Assembly (NCBI GenBank): GCA_045546255.1
Contig: JAZQCK010000002.1
Location: forward strand, 1-49,115
Length of the DNA: 49,115 nt
Source of the DNA: RGIG5612 sp045546255
GTDB lineage: Bacteria; Bacillota; Clostridia; Lachnospirales; Lachnospiraceae
Direction: 5' to 3'
Made by a program: the position numbers and the translations under genes. Below are positions 1 to 8,483 of this stretch, in pieces. Position 1 is the first letter of the stretch, and the number at the start of each line of letters is the position of its first letter. Under the pieces are notes generated by a model. That model made no database searches and was not told where the DNA came from. It saw only the letters and a program-made list of their open reading frames with translations.

Positions 1-60
1 GGGGACAGCCCAGGCTGCCTTCTCGCCCTAAAGGGCTCACCTTGCGGTTCTCTGTCTCCT
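1..60. repeat. REP-like element with internal insert, left copy
   Basis: The first 60 bases share about 36 bases, in inverted orientation, with the copy at 17881-17947. The shared core reads, on the minus strand, AGGTGAGCCC, then GGGCGAGAAGGCAGCC, then TGGGCTG. The flanks (GGGGACA at one end, TGTCTCC at the other) resemble the ends of the GTGACA/TGTCAC elements elsewhere in the window. The copy may be cut by the window edge. Confidence 0.7.
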
Positions 61-82
61 TCAGTTATGATCGGAAGTAGTA

Positions 83-88
83 TATAAT
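83..88 (+). promoter_or_regulatory. -10 box candidate for the alpha/beta hydrolase gene
   Basis: A perfect TATAAT lies 53 bases upstream of the chosen start codon. The hexamer 17 bases further upstream (TTCAGT, 60-65) is a weak -35. The call therefore rests mainly on the -10 and its position between the repeat and the gene. Confidence 0.4.
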
Positions 89-140
89 AGAATAAATAAT
101 TGACGTGTATGCTGTCAAAAGCGCAGAACAAGGAGAAAGT

Positions 141-1070
141 ATGAGTCAGAAAAAATATCTGATCAGCAAAGAATTTTCGCCTTTCGACAAACTGTCACCG
201 CCGATCAACCGTGGCGTCATTCTGCTGTCACAGAAATTTATGAACGCACCGTGGTTCTTATGGAAGGATCCGGAATTGGACGTTCGAAAGATCAAGCTTA
301 AGGGGAACAAAAGCGGCGAGATCGAACTCTATGTCATCACGCCGAAGAAGATTCAAAAGCCTGCTCCGTGTCTGATCAATATCCATGGGGGCGGGTTTGT
401 CTTTGAAGGGACCTGGAGCCATTTCCGGCATGCCATGACTTATGCAAAAGAGGCTGGCTGTGTGGTCATTTACGTAAGGTACCGTCTGGCACCGAAATAT
501 CCGTTCCCGTATCCGCAGAAAGACTGCTATGCAGCATACTGCTGGATCTGTGGTCATGCAGAGGAACTTGGAATTGATACAAAGCGCATCGGGCTGGCAG
601 GTGACAGCGCCGGCGGAACCTTGTGCGTAACAACAGCAATGATCGCCCGCGACCGAAATCATCCCATCCGGCCGATCTTTACGCTTTTGATCTATCCATG
701 GCTGGATGACCGGAGCAGCAGCGACTCCTACCATAAATACAAAGATACTCCGATGTGGAATTCTTCGATGTCACTAAAAGTGACGCCACTGATCAATCCG
801 AGACCGGAAGAGACGCCACTTGCTTATCGTTCTGTTGTTGAGGCCGACAGTTTTGCAGACCTTCCGCCGTCTTATATTGAAGTGGCAGAATATGACTGTC
901 TGCATGACGACGGAGTGTATTATGCTTCCCTTCTGGAGAAGGAAGGCATCGAGGCTATTGTTCATGAAACAAAAGGAACCATGCACGGATTCGACATGAA
1001 AACGACCGCTCCAACCACCAAAGCGATGGTTCAGAAGCGGGTCGCATATATGAAAGAAAAGTATTACTAA
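141..1070 (+). CDS. alpha/beta hydrolase (HSL-type esterase/lipase)
   Basis: A 309-residue cytoplasmic esterase of the hormone-sensitive-lipase family, hydrolysing a carboxylic ester of unknown identity. The oxyanion-hole motif HGGGF follows a beta strand near residue 80, the nucleophile elbow is GDSAGG, and the acid and base fit the Asp in YDCLHDDG and the His in MHGFD near the C-terminus. Length is normal for the family. I chose the ATG at 141 because AGGAG sits eight bases upstream; an in-frame ATG at 105 has no ribosome binding site. It converges with the amidotransferase gene, leaving only 19 bases and no clear terminator. The substrate cannot be read from the sequence. Confidence 0.85.
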   Translation: MSQKKYLISKEFSPFDKLSPPINRGVILLSQKFMNAPWFLWKDPELDVRKIKLKGNKSGEIELYVITPKKIQKPAPCLINIHGGGFVFEGTWSHFRHAMTYAKEAGCVVIYVRYRLAPKYPFPYPQKDCYAAYCWICGHAEELGIDTKRIGLAGDSAGGTLCVTTAMIARDRNHPIRPIFTLLIYPWLDDRSSSDSYHKYKDTPMWNSSMSLKVTPLINPRPEETPLAYRSVVEADSFADLPPSYIEVAEYDCLHDDGVYYASLLEKEGIEAIVHETKGTMHGFDMKTTAPTTKAMVQKRVAYMKEKYY

Positions 1071-1089
1071 AAAGCAATCGCAGTGTTAT

Positions 1090-1803
1090 TTATTTCTCTG
1101 TAAGATACTCCTCCGTCAGCCTGTCCAGAAAAGTGGACAGTAGGTGGTTCATCTCTGTATAGTCATAATCCAGCAGTTCCTCTGTTGTCTGGACATATTT
1201 TCCTTTCTCTTTTAATTGCCCGCCAATATCTGCAAGGCCTGCAGCCACAATATCATGCGTAAACTCCATATGTGTCTGAAGGGCGTAAACATATTTCCCA
1301 TACTTTGTGATCTGTCTCGGACAGCCGTCGCTTTCTGCAAGGACTACCGCATCTTCCGTCAGACCCGGCATATCGTTATGCCACTCCCCCGCATCAAACT
1401 GATCCGGAAATGCAGCAAGAAACTGATCGCTGCGTCCGGCAGCTGTCAGCCTTGCCCGGACTGGGCCGATCTCGGGTTCCGGACTATGTTCATAACGTGC
1501 ACCTAGTGCCTGCCCGATCAGCTGGGCCCCAAGACAGGATCCAATCACAATTTTACCGGCTGAGACATATGCTCTGATCAGACGCTGCTGCTCTTCGGAA
1601 TCAAAATAGTCACATTCTTCTTTTGTCATCTCAGGATTCTGGTATCCCCCAAGCACGATCAGCATATCAGCTGACACCTCCTGCGGAAGTTCTTCATGAA
1701 GCCAGCATCTGGTGATCGAATGCTCATATCCGTTTCGTTCCGCCCAGGAAAGATATTCCCCCGGTTCTACCCAGTCATCCTGCTGAATAAAATGTATTTT
1801 CAT
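1090..1803 (-). CDS. class I glutamine amidotransferase-like protein (GuaA-type domain)
   Basis: A 237-residue stand-alone GATase1 domain. The nucleophile Cys is in GSCLGAQLIG, and the catalytic His and Glu fit LQTHMEFT, so the Cys-His-Glu triad looks intact. GEWHNDMP is a conserved loop of the GMP-synthase-like branch. Such stand-alone proteins release ammonia from glutamine or hydrolyse gamma-glutamyl compounds; the acceptor is not encoded next to it. The start at 1803 is preceded by AAAGG on the minus strand. Longer in-frame starts up to 1890 would add a low-complexity basic tail, so I reject them. It is divergent from the QueG-like operon starting at 2015, so the roughly 210 bases between carry both promoters. 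Confidence 0.85.
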   Translation of the reverse strand: MKIHFIQQDDWVEPGEYLSWAERNGYEHSITRCWLHEELPQEVSADMLIVLGGYQNPEMTKEECDYFDSEEQQRLIRAYVSAGKIVIGSCLGAQLIGQALGARYEHSPEPEIGPVRARLTAAGRSDQFLAAFPDQFDAGEWHNDMPGLTEDAVVLAESDGCPRQITKYGKYVYALQTHMEFTHDIVAAGLADIGGQLKEKGKYVQTTEELLDYDYTEMNHLLSTFLDRLTEEYLTEK

Positions 1804-2014
1804 TTGAAGACCTTTCTTTCCCCTTCTCATTGCTCTTTCCTTTTGTATTATGACGGATTCCGGTTTGGCCATCAACACATTACGGAACATTTTTGCGAAA
1901 TCCTCATTTTATGCACGGGCCCAGCCGCCCACCTTCAAATCGTAATGCGCAAACACTTTTCTAGTTGTATAATCCTATTAAAGGAATTTTGCAGAAAAGA
2001 GGTGTCCGTTTAGG

Positions 2015-3010
2015 ATGGGAAAATTTGAGACTTCAGAAGAAAGGATCGCTGATATCACCCGGCAGATTAAGAATTTTGTTCTGACAGAAGCCCGAATGGA
2101 TAAAGTCGGCATCGCCTCGATTGACCGTTTTAATGAGTCACCCGAGGGCATGCATCCGACAGATTTTCTTCCGGGCTGCAAGTCGGTCATCGCATTCTGC
2201 ACACGGCTCCCGGATGGCGCGATAGACGCCACTTTCCGGGCATTTGAAGACTGTTATTATGATGTGCACGGAATTTATGGTGCTTACGGCTATGTTGGTG
2301 CGCCAAACTATAATCTCATGTGGGCGAATTACAAGATCTCCCGTTTTGTAGAAAAACTGACTGGTTGCGCATGCATGCCGGAAACAGCCGGGCCGACACA
2401 CGGCGCGAAGATGCTCAGTATGCGGCACTGTGCTTATGCGGCCGGTCTTGGAGAGTTCGGCTGGAGTTCCATTATGCTGACTCCGGAATTCGGACCGCGC
2501 AACCGCTTCGGTGCCGTCCTCACGACTGCGGAACTTCCGCCGGATCCCATGTATAACGGACCGAAACTCTGCGAGCCTTCCAAATGTCATGTGTGTGAAA
2601 AAATGTGTCCGACCGGAGCCATCCCGCCTTATGTTGAAGGCCAGGGCCGGCTCGTGACCAGCGGTGGAAAAACCGTGGAATATAGCCAGATCAACTGGGC
2701 AAAATGCCGGCTTATGTGTCACGGAACCTCTGCGGAATATAACGAAAGTGGAAAAGATATTATCCCTCGCGAGATTGAAGATCCCATGGACGAAGATGTC
2801 TCTCCGATCAACCAGTTTTACGGTCAGCATGAGCACGTCCGGCAGAATTTCTTCCAGCACAACCCGACCTGGATGTGCGGCAACTGCCTGACCTACTGCC
2901 CCGTCGGCGAATGGAAAGAACGGTTTCAGGATACCGGTTTAACAAACGTGGATGTGGATCAGTATATTGACCCGGACGAAGCGGATGCTCAGACGGGAGG
3001 TGTTTCATGA
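2015..3010 (+). CDS. QueG/reductive-dehalogenase-like double [4Fe-4S] protein, paralogue 1
   Basis: A 331-residue cytoplasmic Fe-S protein, first of three tandem paralogues. Residues 1-150 form a Rossmann-like part. The segment AAGLGEFGWSSIMLTPEFGP is the conserved loop also found in epoxyqueuosine reductase QueG and in the C-terminal half of reductive dehalogenases. Two clusters follow: C-x4-C-x2-C-x3-CP near residue 190 and C-x2-C-x3-CPVG-x-WKERF near residue 290. In QueG and RdhA such clusters pass electrons to cobalamin. I see no DxHxxG cobalamin-binding motif, but those families also bind cobalamin without one. The gene overlaps the next by ATGA, implying translational coupling. It is not the housekeeping QueG: the length, the CPVGEWKERF ending and the tandem paralogy are atypical. 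Confidence 0.75.
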   Translation: MGKFETSEERIADITRQIKNFVLTEARMDKVGIASIDRFNESPEGMHPTDFLPGCKSVIAFCTRLPDGAIDATFRAFEDCYYDVHGIYGAYGYVGAPNYNLMWANYKISRFVEKLTGCACMPETAGPTHGAKMLSMRHCAYAAGLGEFGWSSIMLTPEFGPRNRFGAVLTTAELPPDPMYNGPKLCEPSKCHVCEKMCPTGAIPPYVEGQGRLVTSGGKTVEYSQINWAKCRLMCHGTSAEYNESGKDIIPREIEDPMDEDVSPINQFYGQHEHVRQNFFQHNPTWMCGNCLTYCPVGEWKERFQDTGLTNVDVDQYIDPDEADAQTGGVS

Positions 3011-3957
3011 ATACCACGGAACAGATCAAACAATATATTCTGCAGGACTGCAAAATGGATGCGGTCGGAATTGCGCCGGTCTCTGCTTTTGATGACGAGA
3101 GCGGAATTCACACACCGGAACATATTCTGCCGAATGCGAAAAGTGTGATCGTCTTTACGAAACGGATTCCGGACGGGGTCATTCAGGCGGCATTTCGGCG
3201 CCTGGAAGATCACAACGCGGATGCACACAGTATTTACGCAGCCTTCGGTTCTGATTTGACTCCGAATATGACAATCTTCTTAATGCAGTTCAATATCGCG
3301 CAATACATTGAACGGAATTTTGGCTTTGTCACGGTTCCGCTGCCATCCGGGCCATCACAAAACGTGACGTCAAAAAATGAGCCCATGCCCGCATTTGTCG
3401 GTCCCAGAAGAATCCGATACCTGCTCCATTCCGAGCGCGCTGCCGTTGCTGCAGGTCTTGGAGAGCTTGGCTGGAACAACCTTTTGCTGACTCCGGAAAA
3501 CGGACCGCGTCAGGGCATCGGCCTTGTGATCACAACGATGGAGCTGGATTACGATTCGCCTTATCAGGGGAAGAAGCTTTGCGATCCGAAAGCCTGCGGA
3601 ATCTGCTCGGCAGTCTGTCCGATGCATGCAATCCCTGGGGCCGATGGTGCGTTTGAATCTTATAAAATAGCGGGACAGGAACTCAAAACAGCACAGATCA
3701 ATAATAACGCCTGCGCCGTCTGCTCGATGGCTTTCCGGAAGGAGTTTTCCGTTAAAGGAGAGGCCCAAGATCTGATCATGACGGATGCCCCCTCAGACGA
3801 AGAACTTTCCGAACAGTATCTGAAACGCAGCTTTTCTGATATCTCATTGGATCATTTTCCGAAGCATTACTGCAGCCGCTGTCTGCTCTACTGTCCGGTT
3901 GGCCGATGGAAAGAACGCTTTGCTGACAAAGGTCTTTCGAAAGGAGTGTCCAAATGA
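3007..3957 (+). CDS. QueG/reductive-dehalogenase-like double [4Fe-4S] protein, paralogue 2
   Basis: A 316-residue paralogue with the same order of parts: an N-terminal section starting MNTTEQIKQYILQ, the loop AAGLGELGWNNLLLTPENGP, a first cluster C-x4-C-x2-C-x3-CPMHAIP, and a second C-x2-C-x3-CPVGRWKERF near the C-terminus. An extra CAVCSM lies between the clusters. Gene overlaps with both neighbours (ATGA at 3007-3010 and 3954-3957) indicate one tightly coupled transcript. The three paralogues have clearly diverged in their N-terminal halves, which suggests different substrates or a hetero-oligomer rather than recent duplication. The reaction is unknown; electron transfer or reduction of a small molecule is an inference from the fold. 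Confidence 0.75.
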   Translation: MNTTEQIKQYILQDCKMDAVGIAPVSAFDDESGIHTPEHILPNAKSVIVFTKRIPDGVIQAAFRRLEDHNADAHSIYAAFGSDLTPNMTIFLMQFNIAQYIERNFGFVTVPLPSGPSQNVTSKNEPMPAFVGPRRIRYLLHSERAAVAAGLGELGWNNLLLTPENGPRQGIGLVITTMELDYDSPYQGKKLCDPKACGICSAVCPMHAIPGADGAFESYKIAGQELKTAQINNNACAVCSMAFRKEFSVKGEAQDLIMTDAPSDEELSEQYLKRSFSDISLDHFPKHYCSRCLLYCPVGRWKERFADKGLSKGVSK

Positions 3958-4289
3958 AAGAAATTATCATTCATGCCGGCTTTCATCCGGAAGTGAAGAG
4001 GGAATATAACGGAGAACATATCCATAAAGTGCTTTACAAAAAAGAAGGCGTGACCGCAAGAGAATTCTTTTCCGGAAGACCCGTGAGCAAAGATACGACT
4101 TTCTATAAGCTGGATAACGATGCCTGGATCAAGGGGATCGGCGACGAAAAATATGTGACAGACTGGACCAACGAGGAACGCTGGGGGCGTGTAGAAGAAG
4201 TCGAATATGACGAAGATGGAAACGTTATCTCAAGACAGGATCTCGGCTTTATGATCCTACGCGTCGACCGCTCCAAAGGTCTTCTGTAA
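3954..4289 (+). CDS. small conserved-looking hypothetical protein in the QueG-like operon
   Basis: A 111-residue acidic protein embedded between the second and third QueG-like genes. It overlaps the upstream stop by four bases and lies 16 bases before the next start. It has no Cys motifs, signal peptide or membrane segment. Visible parts are an N-terminal beta strand (MKEIIIHAGFHPEV), a charged middle and a C-terminal segment predicted as beta-rich (RVEEVEYDEDGNVISRQDLGF). I do not recognise a family. Its position suggests a partner or assembly factor for the Fe-S proteins. Confidence 0.65.
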   Translation: MKEIIIHAGFHPEVKREYNGEHIHKVLYKKEGVTAREFFSGRPVSKDTTFYKLDNDAWIKGIGDEKYVTDWTNEERWGRVEEVEYDEDGNVISRQDLGFMILRVDRSKGLL

Positions 4290-4305
4290 TTGTCGGAGGA
4301 AACCA

Positions 4306-5265
4306 ATGATGATGACAGAACGTTTTAAGGAATATATAAAGACAGCATATGATATCGATTATGTGGGAATTGCTGCCGCGGATGCATTAAGTGGCGAACC
4401 TCATGGACACCGCCCGGAAGATGTGCTCCCGGGAGCGAAAAGCATTATCGTGTTATGCCGCAGCATCGCTGACGGCGTCATCCAGGCACGGTTTCGTTCC
4501 TTTGAAGGAAATGCGCCCGCAGCTTACAGCAGCTATGCGGCCTTTGGAAATAATAACGCTGCCAATTTTCTTCTGGTTGATGTTGTTTACAATCTGGCAA
4601 ATGACATTGAGAAAAACTTTGACGCCGTTGCTGCACCTCTTCCGTTCAATGTCATGCAGAGCACCGTTCCGGAAAATGTGATCGGCCCTCTATGGAACGA
4701 CCCATACGGGCAGGGGATGCCGATCGACATTTATAAGGCTGCCTTTGCTGCAGGTCTGGGCGAGTTTGGTTTCAGCGGACGTTTCATGACTCCGAAAGAC
4801 GGTCCAAGAATTTTACTCGCCGCAGTCCTTACGACGGCAGAACTGGATACAGATAGCCCTTATGCAGGACCGAAACTCTGCGATCCGGAAAAATGCGGAA
4901 TATGCCGGAAACTATGCCCGACGCAGGCGATCCGCGAACAGACGAAGACAATCTGCGCAGGTGCTGCCTCTTGCGAAGTCAGCGATCTTAAAATCAACAG
5001 CTGCATAATTGCAGAGATGGGAATGCGTTTTGAATTCCGCGGCATCGTTCCGGGTCCGAATTTGATCGAAGGAAATGACGCGACGGATGAGGAATTGAAA
5101 GCTGCGATGGCTAAGAAACCCTATGAGCCGGCCCATCTCGAACACTACCCCCGCCATTTATGCGACCGCTGTTTGCTCTACTGTCCGGCCGGAAATTGGA
5201 AAGAACGGTTTTATGACACCGGTTTTTCCCGTTTTAATCCGGATATTGAAGAATTTGAGAAGTAG
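4306..5265 (+). CDS. QueG/reductive-dehalogenase-like double [4Fe-4S] protein, paralogue 3
   Basis: A 319-residue third paralogue. It carries the loop AAGLGEFGFSGRFMTPKDGP, a first cluster C-x4-C-x2-C-x3-CPTQAI, extra cysteines at CAGAASC, and the second cluster C-x2-C-x3-CPAGNWKERF. Three consecutive ATG codons (4306, 4309, 4312) follow GGAGG, so the start is uncertain by two residues. The gene ends the operon; a short hairpin with a T-run lies just after the stop. All three proteins end in the same CPxGxWKERF block, a mark of this subfamily not found in the tRNA-modifying QueG that I know. Confidence 0.75.
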   Translation: MMMTERFKEYIKTAYDIDYVGIAAADALSGEPHGHRPEDVLPGAKSIIVLCRSIADGVIQARFRSFEGNAPAAYSSYAAFGNNNAANFLLVDVVYNLANDIEKNFDAVAAPLPFNVMQSTVPENVIGPLWNDPYGQGMPIDIYKAAFAAGLGEFGFSGRFMTPKDGPRILLAAVLTTAELDTDSPYAGPKLCDPEKCGICRKLCPTQAIREQTKTICAGAASCEVSDLKINSCIIAEMGMRFEFRGIVPGPNLIEGNDATDEELKAAMAKKPYEPAHLEHYPRHLCDRCLLYCPAGNWKERFYDTGFSRFNPDIEEFEK

Positions 5266-5269
5266 CCGG

Positions 5270-5293
5270 GGGACAGTTCACTGTCTCATTTTT
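5270..5293 (+). terminator. terminator-like hairpin built from a REP-like fragment
   Basis: GGACAGT and ACTGTCT pair around a two-base loop, followed by ATTTTTC. The sequence also matches the GGGGACAG...TGTCTC ends of the dispersed repeat, so a short repeat fragment may serve as terminator for the QueG-like operon. Confidence 0.5.
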
Positions 5294-5299
5294 CTTCGG

Positions 5300-5785
5300 T
5301 TATGCTTCCTGCGGCTCCACTTTGGATTCTGTTTCTATTACATCCATCTTATATGCCAACTCTACCTGTTCGCACATATTGTAAGCGATTGCGGCTGCCG
5401 TCGCATAATTTTTGACAAATACTCTATAGGCTGAAAACAGTCCGACATAAGTTGTCGGCATGGAGAAGGTCTCAAATGCAATGACCCAGCTGCCTGTGGT
5501 TCCCGGAGAAGCAAGCGACATCTCAAGAGTCAGGAAAATAAGCACAAACAGGAAGGTGATTGAAATCGGCAATCCCAGTATCTCGGTCATCATTATTGTT
5601 GCAACGATTACATTGATGGTTGTCTGCAGAGCCATCATCGCAGTACACATCGGAACCCATAAAGATGAAAATTCCTTTTTGATATGAAATTCCTGATGTC
5701 TGTCCTGGAGGGTTATGATGATCCTGATCAAATCCGGACTAACTTTGATTCTTCCCTTACCTGTCACTCTAATTGTTCTCTCCAT
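5300..5785 (-). CDS. chimeric protein: SIMPL N-terminal fragment joined to a symporter C-terminus (probable relic)
   Basis: A 161-residue reading frame. Residues 1-30 (MERTIRVTGKGRIKVSPDLI) match the start of SIMPL/DUF541 proteins, which normally continue for about 200 residues. After residue 35 it becomes membrane protein: TTINVIVATIMMTEILGLPI, then an SPG-TTG turn and amphipathic helices, resembling the last third of dicarboxylate/amino-acid:cation symporters. The best reading is a deletion that fused the 5' end of one gene to the 3' end of another while keeping frame. The start at 5785 has a good GGAGGAG site and overlaps the upstream gene by 17 bases, so it is probably translated. A working function is unlikely but not excluded. 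Confidence 0.5.
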   Translation of the reverse strand: MERTIRVTGKGRIKVSPDLIRIIITLQDRHQEFHIKKEFSSLWVPMCTAMMALQTTINVIVATIMMTEILGLPISITFLFVLIFLTLEMSLASPGTTGSWVIAFETFSMPTTYVGLFSAYRVFVKNYATAAAIAYNMCEQVELAYKMDVIETESKVEPQEA

Positions 5786-7562
5786 TTTTCTCCTCCTCTT
5801 CCTGCTCCTGTGCTGCTTCTTCAAGACTGGACGGCATTCCTGCAATGATACCAAACATTTCTTTCGGAACAACAAATTGCTCTGAGAATGCATTGATCAC
5901 GATACCGGCAACATTCTTTTCGTTATTTACAGCGAGATTCGCCGCCTCCAGAAAATGCTTCTCCACCGTGGAGAACCCTTCTCCATACTCTCCCATTTCT
6001 TCTTCCGATGTGAAAACCGGAAAGAAAAATTCATCTCCATTCTGCAGGATATCCGGAATCAGCCGGATCTCACCCTGACTTTTATAGATTTTGCCCATCA
6101 ATGAATCCAGATCGTCACCGGCTTCTTCCACCATCTTCTGTAGCTGAACCTGATCTTCCTCACTCGGGATTGCAGTGCATGGGATCCAGACATAGCTGTC
6201 ACGAAGGATTTTCGAAAACCGTATCAGATTCCATTGCGTCCGGTTCCGGTTGCAGATCTCGATTGCGTGTTTCAGATAGGATCCATCTTCTAACAGTTCC
6301 GCCGTTACCGGATTGTCCGGAACGATATACTCCATCCCTTCATCCGCCTGTATGATCCTTTCAGCAAGTTCCTTTGTCAGAAGGAACGATTGTCCCCATG
6401 GATTGATCACGTATCCATCGCCATGAAAATCCGATTGGATGCTGGTTTCCAGAAGCTTATCGATAAAAAGAGACAGCACTTTGCTCGGCGCACCTTTTTC
6501 AAACTCCTCCCTGGATGTAAATGCTGCATTCCACATCTTTCCGTCTGTGCCCTGGACGCCCCGGAACAGGAAGAAGTCCGGATTCTCCTCATTGATCTCA
6601 ATAGGGATAATCAAATGACCGTCCTCATGCATTCGCTTCCGGATCACTTCCAGCAGCGCCGATAAATGTGCTTCATCTTTATTCGTCTGATAAGCAGCAA
6701 TTGCATCTTCGATCATCTCATTCCCTTCCAGAAAAGGATCGGTAAAAGGCTGATCATTGATTCTCAGTTCTTCAAACTGATCCAGCACTTTCAGCATATC
6801 CTCCGAGAGGCGTTTTCTGCATTCAGTTTTAAGTTCCTCCGGAACGCCATAGAAAGCTTCTGCAAGACTGCCAGCAATGCAGGTCAGCGTATCGCAGTCT
6901 CCGCCGAGCGAGACCGCAGTTCGGATCACGTCCTCAAAATCCTCTCCTTCAAGGAATGCCGTGATTGCTTCCGGAACCGTCTCCTGGCAGCTTTCTACAT
7001 GATAATAACCCGGGCGGATCTCATCACAGGTCCGGGAAAGATCGTAGCCAAACTCCTGAATAATAAAACCCCTGATCTCATCTTTTGATGCACCGTTTCT
7101 CGCCAGAAAGATGGCAGCCGCTGTTGCTTCCGCACCTTTGATTCCTTCCGGATGATTGTGCGTCACTTCTGCGGAAAGCCGAGCATATTGCAGCGTCTCC
7201 TCCAGTGTTGGATACAGCCAGCCTGCCGAAGCGACGCGCATTGCTGATCCGTTTCCATAACTGCTGTATGGTTCCGGTTCATCCGAATAAAACAGCCAAC
7301 TATAAAATCTTCCGCCATACCCGGCATCCGGATAACGATGTCCCCAATCCTGCATCGAGGAGATCAACGCTTTCTTAACCTCATCAGGTTGTTTTCCCAT
7401 TGTATTCATCAACGCTTCCGCTACTGCGATCGTCATTACCGTGTCGTCGGTGAAGCAGGATTCATCAACGAACAGCGGAAACTCTTTTGTTTTATCGCCC
7501 CTGTCAAACTCATACGGGGCACCAATCATATCACCTAAAATTGCTCCATACATATACAGCAC
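5769..7562 (-). CDS. ADP-ribosylglycohydrolase with C-terminal SseB-like domains
   Basis: A 597-residue cytoplasmic protein. Residues 1-270 are an ADP-ribosylglycohydrolase domain: GAILGDMIGAPYE at the N-terminus, the metal-binding FTDDTVMT near residue 37, GNGSAMRV near 103, and the second metal motif SLGGDCDTLTCI near 225. These are the Mg-binding residues that cleave ADP-ribose from proteins, nucleic acids or small molecules. Residues 290-420 and 430-590 look like two SseB-like domains (blocks such as FLFRGVQG and EFFFPVFTSEEEMGEY). This domain is found in accessory proteins and type VII-linked proteins, and its function is poorly known. It lies in the same orientation as the TIR gene upstream, so NAD/ADP-ribose chemistry may link them (inference). 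Confidence 0.85.
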   Translation of the reverse strand: MLYMYGAILGDMIGAPYEFDRGDKTKEFPLFVDESCFTDDTVMTIAVAEALMNTMGKQPDEVKKALISSMQDWGHRYPDAGYGGRFYSWLFYSDEPEPYSSYGNGSAMRVASAGWLYPTLEETLQYARLSAEVTHNHPEGIKGAEATAAAIFLARNGASKDEIRGFIIQEFGYDLSRTCDEIRPGYYHVESCQETVPEAITAFLEGEDFEDVIRTAVSLGGDCDTLTCIAGSLAEAFYGVPEELKTECRKRLSEDMLKVLDQFEELRINDQPFTDPFLEGNEMIEDAIAAYQTNKDEAHLSALLEVIRKRMHEDGHLIIPIEINEENPDFFLFRGVQGTDGKMWNAAFTSREEFEKGAPSKVLSLFIDKLLETSIQSDFHGDGYVINPWGQSFLLTKELAERIIQADEGMEYIVPDNPVTAELLEDGSYLKHAIEICNRNRTQWNLIRFSKILRDSYVWIPCTAIPSEEDQVQLQKMVEEAGDDLDSLMGKIYKSQGEIRLIPDILQNGDEFFFPVFTSEEEMGEYGEGFSTVEKHFLEAANLAVNNEKNVAGIVINAFSEQFVVPKEMFGIIAGMPSSLEEAAQEQEEEEKNGENN

Positions 7563-7601
7563 CTCCTCTTCAAATTCTTGTTGATGTCAGTATAAATGTT
7601 T

Positions 7602-8360
7602 CTACGGAACAAGTGGTCGCTCTGCGAGCGACATCTGGTTTTCGGCTCCCTTCCATGTAATCGATAGCTTATATTCGTTCAGATTACAGCGGTTTATGAT
7701 CGTGCTGGGATCTTCTTCGTTGTCGCGCATCACCCAATACTGATAGCCATCCAGGAAGATATACTTATTGGGATGATTCCAGAAGTACATGGTAATTCCG
7801 TTATTCTGAATATACTCAACCATGGCCATAAAGTCATCATCACTTCCGTTGATCTTATTCCGGACGATATATTCATGCGGGGCTTTCTGCGCATAGGTCT
7901 TTGCAAAGATCCAGGATTCATTGCTTATAAAGAATCTCAGCTCTTCTGTTGTCATAGCAAGGTCACTCCACTTCATGATTGGAATTTCCGGGCGTTCTTC
8001 ATTCGGAATGCGTTCGCATCCCTTCGGCCATTTGATCAGAGGATATCCGGAGCCGGATTTTTGAACGCTGACACTTCCTTCAACAACATTACCGTTTTGA
8101 TCACAACAGGTTCCTCCCTTGGGAATATTGGGACCGTATCCTTTGTTGACGGAGTATTCTCCGGAAAAGCGAAGATTTCCATTAGGATAGTACTCTTTTC
8201 CATTCACCAAACCTTTAATATCAAAAGTGCCTTCTTGGTAAACCGTTCCGTCCGGATAATATACTGTTCCTTCGCCATAAGCTTTATCGTGCAAGGTGTA
8301 GCCTTCGTATAGATGCACGCCATCCGGTGAAAATAGTTTTTTCCAAATCAGTTCTCTCAT
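7602..8360 (-). CDS. MORN-repeat (YwqK-like) hypothetical protein
   Basis: A 252-residue protein. Residues 10-90 contain several MORN-type repeats: LYEGYTLHDKAYGEGTVYYP, VYQEGTFDIKGLVNGKEYYP and LRFSGEY. The rest (DLAMTTEELRFFISNESWIF to the C-terminus) is not a domain I recognise. MORN repeats mediate protein or lipid contacts; bacterial YwqK proteins are antitoxin-like or secreted-system partners. The ATG at 8360 is chosen because GGAGGGG is properly spaced. An earlier in-frame ATG at 8441 lacks a site and adds 27 basic residues. It is on the same strand as, and 123 bases after, the TIR gene. Confidence 0.7.
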   Translation of the reverse strand: MRELIWKKLFSPDGVHLYEGYTLHDKAYGEGTVYYPDGTVYQEGTFDIKGLVNGKEYYPNGNLRFSGEYSVNKGYGPNIPKGGTCCDQNGNVVEGSVSVQKSGSGYPLIKWPKGCERIPNEERPEIPIMKWSDLAMTTEELRFFISNESWIFAKTYAQKAPHEYIVRNKINGSDDDFMAMVEYIQNNGITMYFWNHPNKYIFLDGYQYWVMRDNEEDPSTIINRCNLNEYKLSITWKGAENQMSLAERPLVP

Positions 8361-8483
8361 AGGATACCCCTCCCTACTAAACTTATCTTTGTGCCTATGG
8401 TAAAGAAAAAAGCGTCCTTTAAACGGGGCACTTTCTTTCAAGTCATAATCAAAATATTCTTTTCTGCAATCAAATGACTCTGG

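Noticed and set aside
2015..5265. Annotation of the Fe-S genes as epoxyqueuosine reductase queG
   Set aside because: There are three tandem copies with an unusual C-terminal block and a small partner; tRNA modification needs only one QueG.
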